Shown here in pieces: positions 58,902-64,000 of a stretch of 64,000 nucleotides of DNA (position 1 is its first letter; every line of letters begins with the position of its first letter). The notes under the pieces are model-generated. The model was not told where the DNA came from. It saw nothing but the letters and a program-made list of their open reading frames with translations, and searched no databases. The DNA lies in assembly GCF_004011695.2 (NCBI RefSeq), contig NC_082408.1:1411501-1475500 (forward strand). The letters are read 5' to 3'. A program made the position numbers and the translations under genes. This stretch comes from Ascochyta rabiei (lineage: Eukaryota > Ascomycota > Dothideomycetes > Pleosporales > Didymellaceae).

Positions 58902-61900
58902 TTAAGAGAACGCGTCCCGGTTCGCAGAGAAACTCATCTCAATCTCCTTCTCCAGGCTCGTGACATCGTAGTTGAGACTGAGCCTGTCCCGTCCGAGCGT
59001 GCGCTCGATTTGTATCTCCTTCTCGACGGTCGGCGTCCCATCCGGCGTCCCATTTAGACTGGTAGTGAACCCGCTGCCAAAATAGTCCGTCTTGGAGGCA
59101 TGTAGTTGCCTAGTCCTGGCCATGCGCAGCCCCGGTGTGCTGCTGGGTGTGCTCTCTGGCGATTCATAGAGGCTGGATGGAGTGGGGATACCAAGCTGAA
59201 AGTCCTTCTCGGCGGTCGGCGTACTTTCGACAATGACCTTCTCCATAATCTTGCTAAAGCTGGATGCCGTGTCTGGACGATCGCGCTCAAAGTCTTCGTC
59301 ACCTACATCCATAGAGACGGGTATCCCATTGGCTATATTGTAGTTGCGCTGAAGGTACTGCTGTAGCCTATACTCTTGGCGGGACCAGCTTTCGTCTACC
59401 AGACCCAGTGCAGCTTTGATGTCCTGATCAGATATGCCAATCGACGATCCGCGATCTCGACCGCTCTTGGACGTGACTTTACTGGCTTTGTTTACGAGTT
59501 TGCTTCGAACAGAAACTGTCTTTGAGGTGGTATGGATGGAGGCGTCGTCTCGCATTTGCTTTACTTGGTCCTCAGTGCGTTTAAGTGCCATTTGACGCGA
59601 TTCTTGCATCGTAGGAAGGTGAAGCAGTGTGGTGTTACGGTGGAGGGCGTTGACGAGGTCGGTGAAACCGTTCAGTGCAATGTCATTCATCTCGCAATAG
59701 AGGTACTGTAGAGATGTGTTGGTCTTGAGCACATCGGCGAGGGTGCTTGCGCCTTGTAACCCAAGCTTTTGGTCTGTGACGAGTTAGCAGTGCGACGACA
59801 GGAAACCAAAACCCTTACATCGGATGTACAGGACGCGCAGTGTGCAGTTGTACTGCAGCCCTCGCAATGCTCTGTTGACCCCAACACCCAGCTTCGTGGT
59901 TTCCAGCCGTGAGTCCTCTCCTGACATATCAAGCCACTCAAGGCTTCTGTTGTCAGAGAACATCTTTTCCAGCGCTTGACATGTCTCCTCTGAAGCATCG
60001 CTCGGTAATGAAGCGCGAGAGATGTCAAGTTGTCGAATCGTGTTGTTTTGGGCTAACGCCAAAATCATCTTGCGGAAATCAGCTTCCTCTTCAAACTCGA
60101 GCAAGCGAATCGTAAGGTGTGCTGGGGCATAGCCGGCTGCAATAGCTTTCGTGAGCTTCACGAGGTCCTTTTCAATGTAGTTCTCGCTGACATCCAAATG
60201 AAGATCCCTGGCTTTGCCAGGATCGTCGGTCATAGATTGCAGTAGATATGCGACGTCTTTCCCGGTGATGTAGCAGTGGTCCAATCTCAGCTCTCGCAGG
60301 CCTTTGGATTGCTTGGTATTGACGAGATAACTAGTAGAGTCAGTTGCTGCTGAACTACATGAGCAGAGCTGTCCTACCTTGCGATCGCGTCAATCGTCGC
60401 AGCGTTGAGGGATGTGCCGCTCCAACTCAGCTCTTGTAATCTCATCACATTCAGCGTTTCCACGGATATCAGAGGCTCGGGACCTGATGTACGCGCGACA
60501 TGTGATAAGTCCAACTTTGTGAGATATGCAAAACAGCCAATTTGCGAGTCAAACAAGGTTGGCGAAAGCCGGAAGGGATTCGAAGAGAGGTTGAGTGCCT
60601 CCAGTGTATTCTCCTGAGGTCGAAGAGAATCCAAGATAAGAGACAGTGCGCGGTCGGTCAAACCACAGCGACTCATTTCGAGTGCACGCAAGTGGCAGGC
60701 TCGCTCCACAGCTGCTGCTACTAGGTAGTCCAAGTCGGTTTCTCCAAGCTGAATGTCGTTCAACGCAATCCAATCGACATTTGTCGTCTGATATTTGCAG
60801 AGGGGAAACAGTGCCTCTACTATACCGCACCCCGTGTCTCTGGCGCTCGTCTTGGCATCTGTAAAGTCTTTGGGCTTCTTCTTGATGCAAGACGTGAAGT
60901 CCATGCGTCGTAGCTTGCGGTTGGTCAAAGCCAAAGCCCGAATTTCTTGTACGAGCAAGCAGGACCGTGAGAGGTTGTCGATGTCCATACGTGCATATGT
61001 TCCTCGCTTGGTCTTGGTACACACATGCTCGGCTCCGTGGTCGTCCATCAGGCCATTCAGGATGTCCAGGTGTACGTCTTTGAATGATATGCCTGCAAAA
61101 CTCTCGTTGTATCGCAGCGCTCGCATGACGGCAAGTAGTTCGTGCACGGTGTACTGATTCCGTCTTAGCCCAATAGGACGAAGCAGTTCAAATCGTGGCG
61201 AATCTTCGTCTGGATAAGTGATTTGATAGCTGATGTTCTCGGGTTGTACGCCGTATGCGATGCAGTAGCCAATCAGGGTGCGATCCAAAGAGTCCTGATC
61301 GATGGTGTGAACCTGCGACTGGCGGAGAATGTCATGTCTCACAGGCTCAGGAACGACGAAATGATAGGGTCTGGACTCCCACTCGGGCCGCATAGTTTCT
61401 TCGACGTAACGTAGGCGGACCGCAATATCATGCGATGCGAGTGACGCCAGGTGGAAAGTCTTGGCTTTCTCCAGAGGTTTTCTGAGCGGGTTAGAGCAGA
61501 CTTGGCGAGTAACAAGGTTGACTTACCTAAACGTCAAATGAAAAGTGTCGTCAACCTCGCTCAGAACGCACTCGGTAAGTGCGAGGATGCCGTGCGAGGA
61601 CTGAGAGTGGAGTGAAGCCAAAGAAGGACTAGACGACCGCTGAGAAGGGGGCTTGAACAAGGGAATCAAATGTACCTTGTGCACGCCGATTGCAAGGAAA
61701 CAAACAGAAGCAGAGAGCTTGCCCAGGTCTTCAGAGGATGCCCTGGATGCAGTCTTGCCCGGCTCTCTTATGACGACCTTGTAGATGGCGTAGTGTGGAG
61801 GTACGTAGTCGCGCTCTGCCTCGACCACGCGTGCTGCGAGGTGCGAGTTGTACGCAGAGAGCGGGTTGGCATCGGCCAGGCGTGCGCTGTTGGAGGCGTT

Positions 61901-62792
61901 TCGTATTCTCGCCATCCAATTGTGCATCTCCTCTGGGTCTCCAAATTGCAAGGTCATTGAGGAGGCCTGATTGGTCTCATCATCTAGGTAGTAGACGTCG
62001 AGCGCAAAGTAGGGGCCTCCATCTGGCGCATGGAACACGGCTACGATATGGCGTAAGGGGGTCCCCATATCACGATCTCCCGAGGCATCTGAGGCGAGCG
62101 ATTGGGCTTCTTGTGCGGAGCCGGTCGAAGGGCTTTGGCTGTGTCGGTAGGTCGATACGCGGTTGCTACTGTTGTTTGGCGAAGGCACGCTGGTTGCCGT
62201 TAGCACTCGTTTTCGTTCTTTGTCCTTTATCCAGATGTACGTGTATACACATCCACGGCCAGAGAGAAGGAGAAAGAGCGCGAGCTTACCCGGAGAATAC
62301 GTCTGATGCCTTGGACTGGCTCTTGAAGCGGATCAGGTGCGTCTCGGTCAGGACCAGATACTCCTTCTTCTTTCTGAACATGGAGCTGCTCGTCTGGACC
62401 TCGCCATGCTGCAGGACGTGGCGGCTGTGGGTCTCGTCGATGGGAAAGTCGAAGCCCATGGAGGTGCGGGTCGAGGTGGCAGAGAGCGGCTCGTCGTCAT
62501 AGAACTTGGAGCTCATCAGCGAGCCAAAGACGGAGCTTGCGCGCTTGCCCTGTCCTCGGTTGGGCAGCTGGGGGCGTGGTCGTGCGACAGGGACGGAGGA
62601 CTCGGCGATGGCGTTCTCGTCGATGGACTGCTTCTCGCTGTGGCCGGACACGTCGGACAGGCTGGACATGAACGAGGCGGTGCGGCGCTTGCGCAGCAGA
62701 TTGGCGGGCTGCGACTCATCTTTCTTGGGGGTGATGCTGGTGAAGGCGCTGAGGGAGCTGCCGAAGATGCTCCTGCGCTTGTCCCTGGACAT
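58902..62792 (-). CDS. PH-like plus leucine-rich-repeat protein
   Basis: Five exons: 62290-62792, 61527-62189, 60378-61481, 59819-60330, 58902-59773, giving 1217 residues, with introns of 100, 45, 47 and 45 bases whose phases agree. Residues 1-120 are Ser-rich and basic. About residues 125-262 look like a pleckstrin-homology fold (K-K-K-E-Y-L-V-L-T-E-T-H-L-I-R-F, later Y-F-A-L-D-V-Y-Y-L-D-D and M-H-N-W-M-A-R-I), split by the first intron. About residues 430-960 contain leucine-rich repeats of the ribonuclease-inhibitor type (A-L-E-M-S-R-C-G-L-T-D, L-E-A-L-N-L-S-S-N-P-F, L-D-L-S-H-V). The last 200 residues are Ser/Thr/Pro-rich. PH plus LRR resembles the layout of CARMIL actin regulators, but whether it shares that function is inference. 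The start is the in-frame ATG at 62792 (M-S-R-D-K-R-R-S); an upstream ATG at 62969 gives an implausible Pro/Arg-rich extension. Confidence 0.85.
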
Positions 62793-63044
62793 GGCGGGCG
62801 AATGTCGTGGATCGCGTGCGTAGGCGTTGGCGTGCGCCGCCCCTCGCGAGGTCAGCGGCGGTAGTGGCACATGCGGAGGGCCACGGGCAGCGGCAGAGTG
62901 AAGGGGGCACGCGCAGAGCGGATGTCGGGGCTTGCGAAATGTCGAATTGGGCGACCAATGGCGGCGCAAATTACACGTGGTACTGGTGGTGCATGGGGAG
63001 CGGCCGGGGGTTTCGACCGGAGGCTTTGCGTAGATGTTCCAGAC

Positions 63045-63072
63045 GATACGGCGATACGGCGATACGGCGATA
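63045..63072 (+). repeat. (GATACGGC)n
   Basis: Three and a half copies of an 8-base unit. Confidence 0.9.
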
Positions 63073-63118
63073 GGAGCGATTGCGTGTCAGGGTGCGAGAG
63101 GGGGGGGGTGCGTGGAGA

Positions 63119-63167
63119 GTGCAGTAGCAGTAGCAGTAGCAGTAGCAGTGGCAGTGGCAGTAGCAGT
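63119..63167 (+). repeat. (AGTAGC)n hexanucleotide repeat
   Basis: About eight copies of AGTAGC/AGTGGC. Confidence 0.9.
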
Positions 63168-63311
63168 ATCATTCATGTCAGGTACAAAAGTGGGCAGCTG
63201 GCAGTTGGCGGATGGCTCATGGCGCGTGGCAGACTGGCTGACCATGGCTGGCCGGTGTCATGATTGATGATTCGCAGGCCACGACCAACCAGACAGACTG
63301 CCCTGCGGCCC

Positions 63312-63367
63312 TGCCCTGTCGTCCTGTCGTCCTGTCGTCCTGTCGTCCTGTCGCCCTGTCGCCCTGT
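63312..63367 (+). repeat. (CTGTCGTC)n 8-base repeat
   Basis: About six to seven copies of CTGTCGTC/CTGTCGCC. Confidence 0.9.
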
Positions 63368-63535
63368 ACCTGCTTCGCACTGTACCGACTTCGTACTGCA
63401 CCAGCCCTGGCTCTGGGGACCGACGGCCGTCGACGTGGGGCGGCTCGGCGGGAACCACGCTGATTACGGCGCGTTTCACAGAATCACGCTCAGCAGACCA
63501 AGCCGGCGCTGTTGGTTCACTGTGCGCTGCTTGCG

Positions 63536-63687
63536 CTCACCAAGCACGCACTCACCCAAGCACGCATTCACCCAAGCACGCATTCACCCAAGCACGCACT
63601 CACCCAAGCACGCATTCACCCAAGCACGCATTCACCCAAGCACGCATTCACCCAAGCACGCATTCACCCAAGCACGCATTCACCCAT
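63536..63687 (+). repeat. 16-base minisatellite (CACCCAAGCACGCATT)n
   Basis: About nine copies with a C/T variant at one position. Since 16 is not a multiple of three, the chance frame across it cycles through three peptide words. Confidence 0.95.
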
Positions 63688-64000
63688 ACTGACTGCATGC
63701 TCCAGCCACCAGCCATCCGTCATCAATCACACCATAGACAACGGCGGCGCAGTGGGTTGCCACGAACCAACGCGCGTCGGCGGGACCTTGGCCAGGTGAG
63801 CGTTGGCGCGGGCGTTGGGCGACTTGCAGGGCGTCAACGGTCGGCGGTCGGCGGTCGAGGGCGGTGGCCGGTGGCAGAATTTTGGCACTGTGGCACGCCA
63901 GACGACGACAGGACAGGCCAAGGCCAAGGCGTGCCGGCGAGTGGCCATTGTCGACGCGTTCGACCATCACGCCCTGCGCCTCCCCTCGACGTGTTTCCTC

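Larger units (their letters stand above)
62793..64000. other. upstream region rich in simple repeats
   Basis: Upstream of the PH/LRR gene. It holds four separate tandem repeats within 700 bases (listed separately). The open frames here are repeat-driven and I call no gene. The right window edge may cut the next gene. Confidence 0.5.

Noticed and set aside
63536..63687. Regular short repeats resembling a CRISPR array
   Set aside because: Contiguous 16-base minisatellite without unique spacers, in a eukaryotic genome.

Overview
The window looks like a chromosome segment of a filamentous ascomycete (Pezizomycotina; Dothideomycetes/Pleosporales is my guess from gene style). Genes have short GT-AG introns of about 45-100 bases with CTAAC/CTGAC-like branch sites. 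Blocks of ordinary base composition alternate with AT-rich blocks made of transposons destroyed by C-to-T hypermutation of the RIP (repeat-induced point mutation) type, in which CAG/CAA/TGG codons have become TAG/TAA.

Layout. (1) 1-22235 is a stack of nested dead elements. A minus-strand Gypsy (A) runs off the left edge. It is split by a plus-strand Gypsy (B, 417-15821), which is itself split by a minus-strand Gypsy (C, 3178-11360). A is also split by a Fot1/pogo-type DNA transposon (16481-19890) that carries a triplicated foldback repeat flanked by G-rich and C-rich minisatellites. Exact target duplications support every insertion. (2) 22236-23460 is unassigned AT-rich sequence. (3) 23461-27350 is an island of normal composition whose only supportable gene is a tRNA-Ala(AGC). 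(4) 27361-40590 is a second dead block: a chromodomain Gypsy (D, 27795-35087, minus) and a Copia (E, 35219-40412, plus), both with LTRs and target duplications. (5) 40595-64000 is gene space with four minus-strand genes: a SAC3/GANP mRNA-export factor, a DUF2841 (YDR124W-like) protein, a YCF1-type ABCC vacuolar transporter with eight exons, and a PH-plus-leucine-rich-repeat protein with five exons. The intergenic parts hold several simple repeats.

Most interesting signal: between the pol region and the 3' LTR, Gypsy D carries a mutated spliced gene on the opposite strand. Its ATG is the first triplet after the LTR. Six exons joined by five intron-like segments keep one reading frame for 422 codons. 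Gypsies B and C show a similar start at the same junction. The four host genes have unrelated household roles (mRNA export, unknown, vacuolar detoxification, probable membrane/cytoskeletal scaffold) and do not form an obvious cluster.
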